Origin: Pseudomonas sp. GD03919
GTDB lineage: Bacteria; Pseudomonadota; Gammaproteobacteria; Pseudomonadales; Pseudomonadaceae
Reading direction: 5' to 3'
Length of the DNA: 64,000 bases
Assembly (NCBI RefSeq): GCF_029814935.1
Contig: NZ_CP104582.1
Location: 620,001 to 684,000, forward strand
The notes under the pieces are model-generated. The model ran no database searches. It was not told where the DNA came from and saw only the letters and a list, made by a program, of their open reading frames with translations. How positions within the stretch are numbered: position 1 is the stretch's first letter; every line of letters begins with the position of its first letter. Below, one piece after another: positions 21,517-31,643 of this stretch. The position numbers were made by a program, and so were the translations under genes.

Positions 21517-23250
21517 TTATAAACCACTGAACTGTAGAGTTTTTTCTTGCCGCTGACTGTGGATCAGCGCATGGCAGTTGGGATGAAGCAGTACGCGGTT
21601 ACACAAGGTATCCGGACCGCCATCTACACGCCTGATGACGTGATGATCGTGCCAGCCCGTTTCCTTACTCACCGCTTGCCCGCAAAGGGCACAGAGCCCT
21701 TTTTGTCTGCGGAAGATACTGAGTATTTGCCCCCGATAACGCAGCTTGTGCTGCATCCGTTGAACTCTCAGCGCCTCCCACTTCAGTTCGTGCGCCATAT
21801 CGTAGGGGTTGTAAGCCCCGGGTAGACGCTTGTGACGCACGATTGCGGTTCCCGCCAACAGGTATAGCCGGCGGTACTGCTTTTCCCCCTTGCCATTCTT
21901 GTAGGGGTACGCGAACACCCAGCTCTGCCCGCCTATGGATCGGAAGTATTTTTTCCTGATCCAATCAGCCGACTTCCTTGGATGCCTACGTTTCGCCCAC
22001 CTCCAGATTCGCCAAAAGATCAGATGATCCAGCCTGCTGAAGGTTTGTTTTGCCACGACCGGGGAGTGGTATTGTGCCCACCCCTTCAGTACCGGGTTCA
22101 GTTGGCCGATCAACGCTTCCTGCGTCAGTGCCCCACTGCCTTTGATGATCTCGCGCACCTTCCGATACAACGCCGAGGCGTTTTTCTTCGAGGGCTTGAT
22201 CAGCAGCTTGGCTTTCCTGCGTGGTGACTTCGGCACGTACTTCCTGAAATTCCACCCCAGGAAATCGAATCCCTGGTGAATGTGCGTGATGCGCGTTTTC
22301 TCCCGAGATAACTCAACCCCTCGTACTGACAGGAATTGCTCTACCCAGGGCTTGACCTCTTCCTCCAGCAGCTCTTTCGAAGCCGCCAGGATCACGAAGT
22401 CGTCCGCATACCGTACACACTGCACCTTGGTCTTCTCGGCCTTCTTGATGCCTAGCTTCTTCGCCAGATGACGTTTCAGCTGAGTTTCCAGACCGTTCAG
22501 AGTGGCATTGGCCAGACAGGGCGAAATAATTCCACCCTGCGGCGTCCCGGCTTCCGTTGCCATGAGTTGTCGCCGGTCGATAACCCCGGCTTTTAACCAC
22601 TTGCGCAGTACCTTCGTGTCCATCGGGACATTCAGGCACAACCAGTCGTGGTTGATGTTGTCGAAGAAGCCCTTGATGTCCCCCTCCAGAACCCAGACCG
22701 GTGCCACTTCGGGCGCCAGCAGGTGGAAAAGTTCAACCATGGCATCAGCGGTCGATCGGTCAGGCCGGAAGCCATAACTTTTCGGGTCGCTGGTGCTTTC
22801 GATTGCAGGCTCCAACGCTTGCAGATGCAGCGCCTGCATGGCCCGATCCAACATCGTCGGGATGCCCAGCGGGCGCCTCTCATGCTTACCGGGTTTCGGT
22901 ATCCAGACCCGCCGTAGCGGTTTGGGCCGATAACCCCGTTGTTTCGACAGACTTCCCACAGCACGGAGCTTGGCCTGGGGCGATCCCCAGGTTTCTCCAT
23001 CGACGCCCGGAGTCTTACGACCCCGGTTCTCCGTGACTCGTCGTACAGCCAAACAGCGGCCGTAAAACGAATAGGTCAGCATCCGTTGCAGGCGTTTAAC
23101 CCTGCGCCAGTTACCTTCCTGTGTTGCCTGCGCAATCTTTAGCTGCGTTTTCCGAACGGCTTGCTGAATGGTGGCCCAATCAAGATCGTGCCAATTCATC
23201 ACTCCGCCGGAGGGCGCAGACGCGACCGGTGTTGCTGGTTGCGTTTTCAT
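21517..23250 (-). CDS. ltrA: Group II intron reverse transcriptase/maturase with HNH endonuclease
   Basis: 577 residues from ATG 23250, which has a perfect AGGAGG; the frame is open a further 53 codons. Reverse transcriptase motifs are TPGVDG (N-terminal RT0/1), SYGFRPDRST, EGDIKGFFDNINHDWL, TPQGGIISPCLAN and the active-site CVRYADDFVIL. Domain X (maturase) follows with the GWAQYHSPVV region. The C-terminus is an HNH endonuclease (CALCGQAV...HDHHVIRRVDGG...LLHPNCHALIH). All catalytic motifs look intact, so the intron may be mobile. It lies within domain IV of the intron. Confidence 0.95.
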   Translation of the reverse strand: MKTQPATPVASAPSGGVMNWHDLDWATIQQAVRKTQLKIAQATQEGNWRRVKRLQRMLTYSFYGRCLAVRRVTENRGRKTPGVDGETWGSPQAKLRAVGSLSKQRGYRPKPLRRVWIPKPGKHERRPLGIPTMLDRAMQALHLQALEPAIESTSDPKSYGFRPDRSTADAMVELFHLLAPEVAPVWVLEGDIKGFFDNINHDWLCLNVPMDTKVLRKWLKAGVIDRRQLMATEAGTPQGGIISPCLANATLNGLETQLKRHLAKKLGIKKAEKTKVQCVRYADDFVILAASKELLEEEVKPWVEQFLSVRGVELSREKTRITHIHQGFDFLGWNFRKYVPKSPRRKAKLLIKPSKKNASALYRKVREIIKGSGALTQEALIGQLNPVLKGWAQYHSPVVAKQTFSRLDHLIFWRIWRWAKRRHPRKSADWIRKKYFRSIGGQSWVFAYPYKNGKGEKQYRRLYLLAGTAIVRHKRLPGAYNPYDMAHELKWEALRVQRMQHKLRYRGQILSIFRRQKGLCALCGQAVSKETGWHDHHVIRRVDGGPDTLCNRVLLHPNCHALIHSQRQEKTLQFSGL

Positions 23251-23846
23251 ACAGTCCTCCTGAGATGAACGACATTCAGGACGGACTACTCCCCTATGGG
23301 CAGTAGACGCCCATAGGGTCGTTTGGTTATCGCTGGAATCAGCGGCTCTTCTTGCGCTCGTAAACCAGATGCACGTCAGCCAGGGTTGCCCCTGCCGGTG
23401 ATGTTTCAACCGGTATGCTACCCATTACAGGCAGCCATTCGCTTCTTGCATCCTCCCATTCCCCACACCCATCAGCGCCCCTTGCGGTTTGCCTGCCTGA
23501 CCATGTTGCTGCTGGTCAGGCGAGTGGTCGGGATTGCCACGTTCCCCGAGTCGCATCTATTCCCCGTTTAGGCGTCGTCTCTCCCCCGGCAGTCGTTTGG
23601 TACCGCATCACATCAACCTACTGTGATGACCGACTGCGTTGCCTGTTTGGCTGGGGCCAATAATTGCCGTAGGCCCGTCAATCCTTACGAGGGGTCTAGT
23701 GACGATTCACATGTGTTCGCCATGCGGGTTGGGTCATTAGCCTCGTTACGTCCGTGCAATTCAGACGTAAAGCGTTCTCCGTCGCCGGATAACACCCTCA
23801 TAAGAGCGAGACATTGTTAATCGGGCTTCACACCCCAGGGTTGGCC

Positions 23847-25482
23847 CAATGTCATCAACTTAAGCCCCCAGCCCTGACCGGGGCAAGAAAACCCGGGGCT
23901 TGGACGCGCGGTTGCAGCAGTGCCTTCACTGGTTTTGCTCCCCAGTTCAGCGCATGTGCGACCCAGACGCCAGCTTAATGGATGCCGGTTCGCCTCGGCG
24001 GGCGGGATTTCTCGTTTTCCGGGCGAGCGCGTGCCGGCCGCTGTCTGGCCAGCTTTTTTGCGGTGCAGTTCGGGTGCTGCTTGTTCTTAGCGCGTCGGTT
24101 TGTAGCCCTCGCAGCCGCGACTGGCCAGGCGCTTACGCTGGCGCGGGAAGCTGCGGCCCGGGCGCACAGCGCTGAGGCTGTTGGCCATCAACTCCATCAC
24201 GTTGGCCAGCCCCTGCACACCGGGGCGTACCAGCAGGTCGACCAGGGTGTTCTTGAGGCGTGACACCCCTTGGGTGAAGTTGACCTTCCAGCGCAGCTTG
24301 CGGCCTTTGTGGCGCTGCTCGATGACCGGTTGCAGCAGATGTTGCATCAGCAGCGCTAGGTTTTTCAGCAGTTGCCCGGCATGAAAGTCCTGCTTCACGG
24401 CCGTCACGCTACGGCCGCTAAAGTTGTCGAGGCAGAGGGTCTGCTTGAGGCGGCGGTAGTCCGTTTCGATGCCCCAGCGGCGGTGGTAAAGATCCGCGAA
24501 CACCTCGGCCGGGAAGGCCTGTCGATCCAGCAGGGAGGTCAGCAGCACTTCGCTTTCACCGCTGGCTAGCTCGACCCGGATCAGGCGCAATTCGACCCGG
24601 CCCGCGGGATCGACGCCGGCCTCGGTACAGAACAGGCACGCCTCGGGATGACTGGCAGAGAAGAACTGCGTGTCTTCTGTCTGCCCCGAGCGGAGAAACT
24701 GTTTGACCTGCGCGTTGTAGCCACACGGCAGGCGCATCAGGAAATGTCGCCGGTGCTGCTCGAGCAGCGCAAACAGCCAGTGTCCGGGGTAGCCGCGATC
24801 AAACAACGTCAGGCTGTCAGCGGGCAGATGCTCGAGGTGCAGATGGGCGCAATCGCGCTCGCCGACTGCGGATGGCACGATCAGGCTGTGTAGCGTCTGG
24901 CCGTCGGCGACGTCGTAGAGCATGGACAGACGGGCAACGGGAAACTCGCTATGGCAGCCGAAAAAGCGCGTCATGACCGACTCCAGCGGTAAATGGACGG
25001 TCGAGCCGTCCACGGCGAGTACCCGTAACCCGCGCCACGTCTGGCGCAGCCCGAGGCTGTCGAGCTGTTGCTGAAGGGTTTGGTTGAGGCTCTCGAAGAC
25101 CTCGGGCTTGAGCTTGCCGCGCGCCTTGCTGAAGGCCTGCGCGGTGACCACCTGGGTCTCGGCCGAGGCCTGGTTGAGCACGCGATAGAACTGATCGAGC
25201 TCGGTTTGCAGGGCGGTGCGTGGCTGATTGAGCAAAAACAGGACGAGGTTCTTGAAGGTCAGTTGGCGTCGGCGGGTAAAGTCGTGAGGGCGCTGGCGGT
25301 GGGTATCGATGAAGTCGGGACAATCGAGCTGGCTGGTTATTTTTTGTACAATTTTCAAGCCAGGGTTTGCTGGGCGGTGTCAAACGGTGTGGAATGAGGG
25401 GCCAAAAGGGTTTCTCCTATGCGCTGAATTTAGCGCTAATTATATGATATTTATAGAAAAATTCCTTAAGTTGATGACATTG
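23847..25482 (-). mobile_element. IS4-family insertion sequence, complete, 10-bp target duplication
   Basis: The ends are 18-bp perfect inverted repeats: CAATGTCATCAACTTAAG at 23847-23864 and its complement at 25465-25482. The direct repeat AGGGTTGGCC flanks both sides (23837-23846 and 25483-25492), a length normal for IS4 elements. One transposase gene is inside; 222 bp between the left end and the transposase stop hold no gene. The insertion lies 3 bp beyond the presumed 5' end of the group II intron, on the rpoD side. Confidence 0.93.
24087..25358 (-). CDS. IS4-family DDE transposase
   Basis: 423 residues. The N-terminal region QLTFKNLVLFLLNQPRTALQTELDQF is typical of IS4 transposases. 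The first Asp is in LAVDGSTVHLP, the second in TLFDRGYPGHWL. The YREK signature follows as YHRRWGIETDYRRLK with the catalytic Glu. No frameshift is seen and both element ends are perfect, so it is likely active. Confidence 0.93.
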   Translation of the reverse strand: MKIVQKITSQLDCPDFIDTHRQRPHDFTRRRQLTFKNLVLFLLNQPRTALQTELDQFYRVLNQASAETQVVTAQAFSKARGKLKPEVFESLNQTLQQQLDSLGLRQTWRGLRVLAVDGSTVHLPLESVMTRFFGCHSEFPVARLSMLYDVADGQTLHSLIVPSAVGERDCAHLHLEHLPADSLTLFDRGYPGHWLFALLEQHRRHFLMRLPCGYNAQVKQFLRSGQTEDTQFFSASHPEACLFCTEAGVDPAGRVELRLIRVELASGESEVLLTSLLDRQAFPAEVFADLYHRRWGIETDYRRLKQTLCLDNFSGRSVTAVKQDFHAGQLLKNLALLMQHLLQPVIEQRHKGRKLRWKVNFTQGVSRLKNTLVDLLVRPGVQGLANVMELMANSLSAVRPGRSFPRQRKRLASRGCEGYKPTR

Positions 25483-25492
25483 AGGGTTGGCC

Positions 25493-26046
25493 CCTGGCGC
25501 ATGCCGATCTAATGAACTGGCAGGTACATGCCAGGCTCGGTACTTCCTATACAAGCGAAGTTGAGCAATGCGATTCGGAGCTTTTCGCTCCGTGCTTGGT
25601 TCAACATCCCCCCAACGTCTCACGACGGTGAATAGGCTCAATGCCAGACGTGCGAGGATGAGTTCTGCCCGGAGGGCAAATTCACCCTCGGGTCAGATAT
25701 TTTTAGTAACAATTCGACGATAGCTGAACGTTACTAACCTGTTTCTGTAACCGATCAATGACCCATTTTAGGGTTTGAGCAGATACAGCTTTTGTTATCC
25801 ATCCCCGCCAAAACGAAGCGTTTCCAGGGTGTGGATTAACCAGGCTGAGCCGGTTTGTTGAATGCTTTTTCGGGCTTCAAACCCCCTGATATCAAGGGGT
25901 TAAGGTGCCTAGGCGCATTAACCAAACCAAGCACGACACGTTCAACGTGTCGCACAGGTCGGCGGATTATACCGGCGCGTTCTCGCCAGCGCCAACCGCT
26001 TGATCTGGCTGGATAAAGGTTTCGTGTGCAATCTGCTTCACAAAGC
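25493..26046. other. Intergenic stretch between the IS4 element and rpoD
   Basis: 554 bases without a credible gene. It contains a 9-1-9 palindrome, CGACACGTT-C-AACGTGTCG (25934-25952), and a CCCCTGATATCAAGGGG-like inverted repeat near 25885. Before the intron and IS4 insertions this must have been the region upstream of the tRNA, so the original tRNA promoter should lie here. I could not fix its -35/-10. Confidence 0.4.
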
Positions 26047-26073
26047 AAAACCCCCGGTTTGGGCCGGGGGGTT
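26047..26073 (-). terminator. rpoD terminator
   Basis: On the minus strand AACCCCCCGG, loop CCCAAA, CCGGGGGTTTT follows the rpoD stop codon by 5 bp. A strong GC stem followed by a T-run is a typical intrinsic terminator for the rpsU-dnaG-rpoD cluster. Confidence 0.8.
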
Positions 26074-26078
26074 TGGTA

Positions 26079-27926
26079 TCACTCGTCGAGGAAGGAGCGC
26101 AGGTGCTCGCTTCGCGTCGGGTGGCGCAGTTTGCGCAGCGCCTTGGCTTCGATCTGGCGGATACGCTCACGGGTAACGTCGAACTGTTTGCCCACTTCCT
26201 CAAGGGTGTGGTCGGTGTTCATGTCGATACCGAAGCGCATGCGCAGCACCTTGGCTTCACGGGCGGTGAGGCCGGCCAGCACTTCGCGAGTGGCTTCCTT
26301 GAGGCTTTCGACCGTAGCTACGTCGATCGGGGACTGCATGGTGCTGTCCTCGATGAAGTCGCCCAGGTGCGAATCTTCGTCGTCGCCAATCGGGGTTTCC
26401 ATGGAGATCGGCTCTTTGGCGATCTTCAATACCTTGCGGATCTTGTCCTCGGGCATTTCCATGCGCTCACCCAGCTCTTCCGGAGTGGGCTCGCGACCCA
26501 TTTCCTGCAGCATCTGACGGGAGATGCGGTTGAGCTTGTTGATGGTCTCGATCATGTGCACCGGGATACGGATGGTGCGCGCCTGGTCGGCAATCGAGCG
26601 GGTGATTGCCTGGCGAATCCACCAGGTGGCGTAGGTCGAGAACTTGTAGCCGCGACGGTATTCGAACTTGTCCACCGCCTTCATCAGGCCGATGTTGCCT
26701 TCCTGGATCAGGTCGAGGAACTGCAAGCCACGGTTGGTGTACTTCTTGGCGATGGAGATGACCAGGCGCAGGTTGGCCTCGACCATTTCCTTCTTGGCGC
26801 GGCGAGCCTTCGCCTCACCGATGGACATGCGACGGTTGATGTCCTTGATCTCGGCCAGGCTCAGGCTGCATTCGGCTTCCAGGTCAGCCAGCTTCTGCTG
26901 GCAGCGCTGGATGTCGCCCTGCAGCTTGCCCAGGGCTTCGGCGTACTTGGCCTTGCCCTTGGCCAGGTCGGCGGCCCAGTCCATGTCGATTTCGTTGCCC
27001 GGGAACAGGCGCAGGAAGTCGGCACGCGGCATGCGCGCATCACGGACGCACAGCTGCATGATGGCGCGTTCTTGCGCACGCAGACGGTCGAGGGCGTCGC
27101 GCACCTTGGCAACCAGGGCGTCGTATTGCTTGGGCACCAGCTTGATCGGCATGAACAGCTCGGCCAGGGTGGCCAGCTCTTCGGTGGCCTGCTTGCTGCC
27201 ACGACCATGCTTCTTCAGCGCCTTGAGGACTTTGTCCTGCTGCTCGGCCACGGCGGTGAAACGGCGAGCCGCTTCTTCCGGGTCCGGGCCGCCATCGCCT
27301 TCTTCTTCCTCGTCGTCGCTGCTCTCGTCTTCTTCTTCGTCGTCGCTTGCTTCAGCAGCGGCGCCTTCCTTGACGGGAACGGGGGCGGCGGCTTCGTCAG
27401 GCACGCTGCCGTCATCCGGGTCGATGTAGCCACTGAGGACTTCGGCCAGGCGGCCGCCTTCGGTGGTGACGCGGTTGTATTCGGCGAGGATGCTGTCAAC
27501 GGTGCCGGGGAAGTGAGCGATGGCGCTCATGACTTCGCGGATGCCTTCCTCGATGCGTTTGGCGATTTCGATCTCGCCTTCGCGGGTCAGCAGTTCCACG
27601 GTGCCCATTTCGCGCATGTACATGCGCACCGGGTCGGTGGTGCGGCCGATATCGGTCTCAACGGCGGCGAGGGCGGCTGCAGCTTCTTCGGCTGCGGCTT
27701 CGTCGGTGTCGGCTTCGGCCAACAACAGGGCGTCCGCATCCGGAGCACTCTCGAATACGTTGATCCCCATGTCGTTGATCATGCGGATGATGTCTTCCAC
27801 CTGTTCCGGATCGGAAATGTCTTCCGGCAGGTGGTCATTGACCTCCGCGTACGTCAGGTAACCCTGCTCGCGACCGCGGCTGATCAATTCTTTCAAACGA
27901 GATTGCTGTTGCGCTTTTACGGACAT
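26079..27926 (-). CDS. rpoD: RNA polymerase sigma factor RpoD (sigma-70)
   Basis: 615 residues, the usual size for Pseudomonas. Region 1.1 starts at the N-terminus ([24 protein letters not shown]). A long acidic non-conserved insert ([19 protein letters not shown]) follows region 1.2. Region 2 carries the core-binding and -10 recognition sequences ([40 protein letters not shown]). Region 4.2 has the -35 helix-turn-helix ([29 protein letters not shown]). It directs housekeeping transcription. It lies 67 bp downstream of dnaG on the same strand, the classical macromolecular-synthesis operon order. Confidence 0.98.
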   Translation of the reverse strand: MSVKAQQQSRLKELISRGREQGYLTYAEVNDHLPEDISDPEQVEDIIRMINDMGINVFESAPDADALLLAEADTDEAAAEEAAAALAAVETDIGRTTDPVRMYMREMGTVELLTREGEIEIAKRIEEGIREVMSAIAHFPGTVDSILAEYNRVTTEGGRLAEVLSGYIDPDDGSVPDEAAAPVPVKEGAAAEASDDEEEDESSDDEEEEGDGGPDPEEAARRFTAVAEQQDKVLKALKKHGRGSKQATEELATLAELFMPIKLVPKQYDALVAKVRDALDRLRAQERAIMQLCVRDARMPRADFLRLFPGNEIDMDWAADLAKGKAKYAEALGKLQGDIQRCQQKLADLEAECSLSLAEIKDINRRMSIGEAKARRAKKEMVEANLRLVISIAKKYTNRGLQFLDLIQEGNIGLMKAVDKFEYRRGYKFSTYATWWIRQAITRSIADQARTIRIPVHMIETINKLNRISRQMLQEMGREPTPEELGERMEMPEDKIRKVLKIAKEPISMETPIGDDEDSHLGDFIEDSTMQSPIDVATVESLKEATREVLAGLTAREAKVLRMRFGIDMNTDHTLEEVGKQFDVTRERIRQIEAKALRKLRHPTRSEHLRSFLDE

Positions 27927-27993
27927 AACACCCTATCCACTGAAGGTCTTGGCGGGCTGAAAACAAGCCGAGGATTATACCCCGGTTTTGGCT

Positions 27994-29997
27994 TTAGGCG
28001 CCAGCTGGGGACTTGCTGCCCGGCGAGGAGGTGATGCTGTAGTGCTCTCTGAGCAAGGTCTTTTCCTCGTCGGTGAGCTCGCTGGGGCTTTTATGAATGA
28101 TGCTGCGGAGCGCCTTTTCACGCCGCCTCTGCGATTGACTGTTTGCAAGTGTAGTAATGGTGTCGAAAAACTGCTGTTCAAGGTTGTCGCCCTGAATCAG
28201 CCACTCCTTTTCCGCCAGTGCCCGCAGCAGGCGGCCCTGTTCGGTGCCGTGCCAGCGAGCGATCAGTTGCAGCGAGCGCAGGTTGGGCGTTTTCTGCAGG
28301 GCGCCGACCAGCGCGACGAGCAGTTGGGCGTAGGTGTCTTCTTCGTCGGCGAAGTGGCTGACATCCTCGACCTTTTGCGCCAGATGCGGGTGGTGCAGCA
28401 GCGTGCGCAGGGCGATCAGATGTGGGGATTCGACGCTCACGGGCGTGCGCGGGGCACGTGGCGCGAAGTCGCCTTTGCCCTTTTTGTGCCACTTGCCGCT
28501 GCTGTCCTTTTTCCAGCTGCCTTTGCCGCTTTCGTTGCTGCGCTCGTAGTGCTGCTGGGGGGGCGCAGGTTGCTCGTAGCCGCCGACGTCCGGCAGGGAG
28601 TCGTAGTAGGCGCTGTCGGGGATGTCGCCGTAATCCGGGTAATCGCTGCCGGGCGTCTGGCTGCTGGTGCTCGGTGCGTGGCTGCGCGTTGCGCTGCCAG
28701 CGACCTGACTCAGTGCTTCGCCGGAGAGGCCGGTGATCTCGCTCAGGCGCTGGCGCATCAGCGCGCGCAGGTTGTTGCCGGGGATCTTGTCGATCAGCGG
28801 CGCGGCCAGTGTCACCAGGTGCGCCTTGCCTTCCAGCGAGCGCGGGTCGGCTTCTTCGCACAGTTGCTGGAAGAAGTAGTCGGCCAGCGGTTGTGCGTGC
28901 TGGTTGATGCGGGCGCGGAAGGCGTCGGTGCCTTCCGCGCGTACCAGGGTGTCCGGGTCTTCGCCGTCGGGCAGGAACAGGAAGCGCGCGCGGCGGCCGT
29001 CCTGCAGGCTCGGCAGGGTCGACTCCAGGGCGCGCCAGGCGGCGTTGCGCCCGGCGGCGTCGCCGTCGAAGCAGAACAGCACGCTGGGCACGATGCGGAA
29101 CAGGCGCTTGAGGTGTTCTTCCCTGGTGGCCGTACCCAGGGTCGCCACGGCATTGCGCAGGCCCTGCTGGGCGAGGGCGATGACGTCCATGTAGCCTTCG
29201 ACCACCATGATTTCGTCAAGATCACGGTTGTGCTTGCGCGCCTCGTACAGGCCGTAGAGTTCCTGGCCCTTGTGGAAAACCGGGGTTTCCGGTGAGTTGA
29301 GGTACTTGGGCTTGTCGTCGCCCAGTACGCGGCCGCCGAAGGCGATGACCCGGCCGCGGCTGTCGCGGATGGGGAACATGATGCGGTCGCGGAAGCGGTC
29401 ATAGCGCCGGCCGTTTTCGGCGTTCTCGATCAGCAGGCCGGCGTCGATCATGGCTTTCTGCTGCAGGGCGTCGGCGCCCAGATGCTTGAGCAGGTTGTCC
29501 CAGCCGGGCGGCGCGAAACCGATGCCGAAGTCACGGGCGATCTCGCCGGTCAGGCCACGGCCCTTGAGGTAATCCACGGCGTACTTGCGCTGTGGATGGC
29601 TTTTCAGTGCCTGGCGATAGTGCTCGGCGGCGGCATTGAGCAGCGGGTAGAGCGGTGAGTCCACGGGCTGCCTGGGTTTGTGTCCGCGGCCGCTTTCCTC
29701 GCGTGGTACATCCATGCCGGCGCGCTTGGCCAGCTCCTCGATCGCCTGGGGGAACTCCAGTTGATCGTGGTCCATGACGAAGCCGAGGGCATTACCGCCG
29801 GCGCCGCAGCCGAAGCAGTAGTAGAACTGCTTGTCCGGGCTGACGGTGAAGGAGGGGGTCTTTTCCTTGTGAAACGGGCAGCAGGCGCTGTAGTTCTTGC
29901 CGGTCTTCTTCAGCTGGATGCGCGAACTCACCACGTCGACGATGTCGGTGCGGTTGAGCAGGTCATCGATGAAGGATTGCGGGATCAGGCCGGCCAT
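27994..29997 (-). CDS. dnaG: DNA primase DnaG
   Basis: 667 residues. The N-terminal CHC2 zinc-binding domain (CCPFHKEKTPSFTVSPDKQFYYCFGCGAGG) recognises template. The TOPRIM catalytic core has EGYMDVIAL and FDGDAAGRNAAW (acidic metal ligands). A Ser/Gln-rich linker (about residues 430-500) leads to the C-terminal helicase-binding domain that contacts DnaB. It makes RNA primers for replication. It sits between rpsU and rpoD. Confidence 0.98.
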   Translation of the reverse strand: MAGLIPQSFIDDLLNRTDIVDVVSSRIQLKKTGKNYSACCPFHKEKTPSFTVSPDKQFYYCFGCGAGGNALGFVMDHDQLEFPQAIEELAKRAGMDVPREESGRGHKPRQPVDSPLYPLLNAAAEHYRQALKSHPQRKYAVDYLKGRGLTGEIARDFGIGFAPPGWDNLLKHLGADALQQKAMIDAGLLIENAENGRRYDRFRDRIMFPIRDSRGRVIAFGGRVLGDDKPKYLNSPETPVFHKGQELYGLYEARKHNRDLDEIMVVEGYMDVIALAQQGLRNAVATLGTATREEHLKRLFRIVPSVLFCFDGDAAGRNAAWRALESTLPSLQDGRRARFLFLPDGEDPDTLVRAEGTDAFRARINQHAQPLADYFFQQLCEEADPRSLEGKAHLVTLAAPLIDKIPGNNLRALMRQRLSEITGLSGEALSQVAGSATRSHAPSTSSQTPGSDYPDYGDIPDSAYYDSLPDVGGYEQPAPPQQHYERSNESGKGSWKKDSSGKWHKKGKGDFAPRAPRTPVSVESPHLIALRTLLHHPHLAQKVEDVSHFADEEDTYAQLLVALVGALQKTPNLRSLQLIARWHGTEQGRLLRALAEKEWLIQGDNLEQQFFDTITTLANSQSQRRREKALRSIIHKSPSELTDEEKTLLREHYSITSSPGSKSPAGA

Positions 29998-30052
29998 AGA
30001 CGCTCAGCATACTGCCCGGCGCAAGCGCTGGACAACGGATGGGTAGAAAAGC

Positions 30053-30124
30053 AAAAACTCCGCTTACTCGCTAAGGCGCGAGGCGGAGTCTTTAAAATGC
30101 AATGCCCGGCCTGAGCCGGGCATT
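30053..30124 (-). terminator. Tandem hairpins between rpsU and dnaG
   Basis: Reading from rpsU, the first hairpin is AATGCCCGGC-CTGA-type stem (30124-30101), then ACTCCGC...GCGGAGT followed by TTTTTGC (30089-30053). The second resembles an intrinsic terminator or attenuator. It would set the excess of ribosomal protein S21 over primase, as in the E. coli rpsU-dnaG-rpoD operon. Confidence 0.7.
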
Positions 30125-30144
30125 CGAGCGTGGCGTGTACTGTA

Positions 30145-30360
30145 TTAGTACAGGCGAACGCTGCGACGCTGCTCGCGCTGCACTTTCTTGGCGTGACGCT
30201 TAACAGCGGCAGCGGCTTTGCGCTTACGCTCAGCGGTCGGCTTTTCGTAGAATTCGCGGCTACGGACTTCAGCCAGTACACCGGCTTTTTCGCAGGAGCG
30301 CTTGAAACGACGCAGGGCTACGTCGAAGGGTTCGTTCTCTTTAACTTTGACGGCTGGCAT
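30145..30360 (-). CDS. rpsU: 30S ribosomal protein S21
   Basis: 71 residues from the ATG of [27 protein letters not shown] (30360); seven upstream in-frame codons are not part of the protein. The basic C-terminus ([22 protein letters not shown]) is typical. S21 acts in the 30S subunit near the anti-Shine-Dalgarno region. It diverges from tsaD with 203 bp between the starts. The yqeY-like gene that I recall between rpsU and dnaG in P. aeruginosa is not here. Confidence 0.97.
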   Translation of the reverse strand: MPAVKVKENEPFDVALRRFKRSCEKAGVLAEVRSREFYEKPTAERKRKAAAAVKRHAKKVQREQRRSVRLY

Positions 30361-30563
30361 CCAGGTCGTACCTATCTTCAATTACCGGTTTCAACGCGTG
30401 CCCGGCAGATGGCTCGGGATGCGTCGGTTTTCAAGGGTTGCGGATGTTACCGCCTCGCGCCGAGGAATGCAAAGGCCTCTGATCGAAAAGCGCTGGCCGC
30501 TCCGCCGGGCGGCGCTTATCATGCGCGCCTTTGTTCCACGCGGCAAATCAAGGCTCAAGCTCC

Positions 30564-31589
30564 ATGCTCGTACTGGGATTGGAAACCTCCTGTGATGAAA
30601 CCGGCGTCGCGCTGTATGACAGCGAGCGCGGTCTGCTGGCCGACGCCCTGTTCAGCCAGATCGACCTACATCGCGTTTATGGCGGCGTGGTGCCCGAGTT
30701 GGCTTCTCGCGATCACGTCAAGCGCATGCTGCCACTGATCCGCCAGGTGCTGGATGAGGCGGGCAAACAACCCGGCGATATCGACGCCCTGGCCTACACG
30801 GCCGGGCCGGGACTGGTCGGCGCACTGCTGGTGGGCGCCTCCTGCGCGCAGGCGCTGGCCTTTGCCTGGGGTGTGCCGGCCGTGGGCGTGCATCATATGG
30901 AAGGTCATCTGCTGGCGCCGATGCTGGAAGAGCAGCCGCCGGCCTTTCCGTTCGTCGCCTTGCTGGTCTCCGGTGGTCATACCCAACTGGTGCGCGTCGA
31001 TGGCATCGGCCAGTACCAGTTGCTCGGCGAATCGCTGGACGACGCGGCCGGTGAAGCATTCGACAAGACGGCCAAGCTGATGGGCCTGAATTATCCGGGC
31101 GGCCCGGAGATCGCCAAACTGGCCGAACAGGGGATGCCGGGACGCTTCGTCTTCCCCAGGCCGATGACCGACCGTCCGGGGCTGGATTTCAGTTTCAGCG
31201 GTCTGAAGACCTTCGCCCTGAATACCTGGCAGCAATGCCGTGACAGCGATGACGACCTCGACCAAGCCCGCCGCGACATCGCCCTGGCCTTCCAGCAGGC
31301 GGTGGTCGAGACTTTGACCATCAAGTGCAAGCGCGCGCTCAAGCAGAGCGGGTTGAACAGCCTGGTCATCGCCGGTGGCGTGAGTGCCAACAAGGCGTTG
31401 CGTGAGCATCTGGAACGGATGTTGGGCGAGATGAAAGGCAAGGTGTTCTACGCACGGCCACGTTTCTGCACCGACAATGGTGCGATGATCGCCTACGCCG
31501 GTTGCCAGCGCTTGCTGGCCGGGCAGCATGAGGATCTGGCGATCAAGGTACAGGCGCGTTGGCCGATGGAGTCGCTGCCGGCGATTTAA
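30564..31589 (+). CDS. tsaD: tRNA N6-adenosine threonylcarbamoyltransferase TsaD
   Basis: 341 residues from the ATG of [14 protein letters not shown] (30564). It is an ASKHA-fold enzyme with the metal ligands in HHMEGH (HxxxH) and a C-terminal [10 protein letters not shown]. It transfers threonylcarbamoyl to A37 of ANN-decoding tRNAs, acting with TsaB, TsaC and TsaE. It is divergent from rpsU and convergent with plsY. Confidence 0.97.
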   Translation: MLVLGLETSCDETGVALYDSERGLLADALFSQIDLHRVYGGVVPELASRDHVKRMLPLIRQVLDEAGKQPGDIDALAYTAGPGLVGALLVGASCAQALAFAWGVPAVGVHHMEGHLLAPMLEEQPPAFPFVALLVSGGHTQLVRVDGIGQYQLLGESLDDAAGEAFDKTAKLMGLNYPGGPEIAKLAEQGMPGRFVFPRPMTDRPGLDFSFSGLKTFALNTWQQCRDSDDDLDQARRDIALAFQQAVVETLTIKCKRALKQSGLNSLVIAGGVSANKALREHLERMLGEMKGKVFYARPRFCTDNGAMIAYAGCQRLLAGQHEDLAIKVQARWPMESLPAI

Positions 31590-31643
31590 GTCGTTTATCG
31601 CGTGGGTAATGCTTGCGCCACGATTTGTGGTGAGAGCGCCTGC

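Larger units (their letters stand above)
21379..23833 (-). mobile_element. Group II intron with maturase ORF
   Basis: A self-splicing retroelement on the minus strand. Its 3' side shows domain V (21420-21453) and a short domain VI hairpin ending in ...CTACCCGAC at 21379, with the expected terminal AY. The ORF at 21517-23250 occupies domain IV. The 5' boundary is tentative: GTGTG at 23833-23829 is the best match to the GUGYG start. The 584 bases from 23250 to 23833 hold no gene and would be domains I-III, with internal hairpins such as CCTATGGGC/GCCCATAGG near 23300. The 3' exon begins 4 nt before the tRNA. Confidence 0.75.

Noticed and set aside
26073..28034. 653-codon frame opposite rpoD
   Set aside because: Complete antisense shadow of rpoD; no start signal or recognisable domain.
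27988..29295. 435-codon frame opposite dnaG
   Set aside because: Antisense shadow of dnaG with valine/glycine-rich low-complexity translation.
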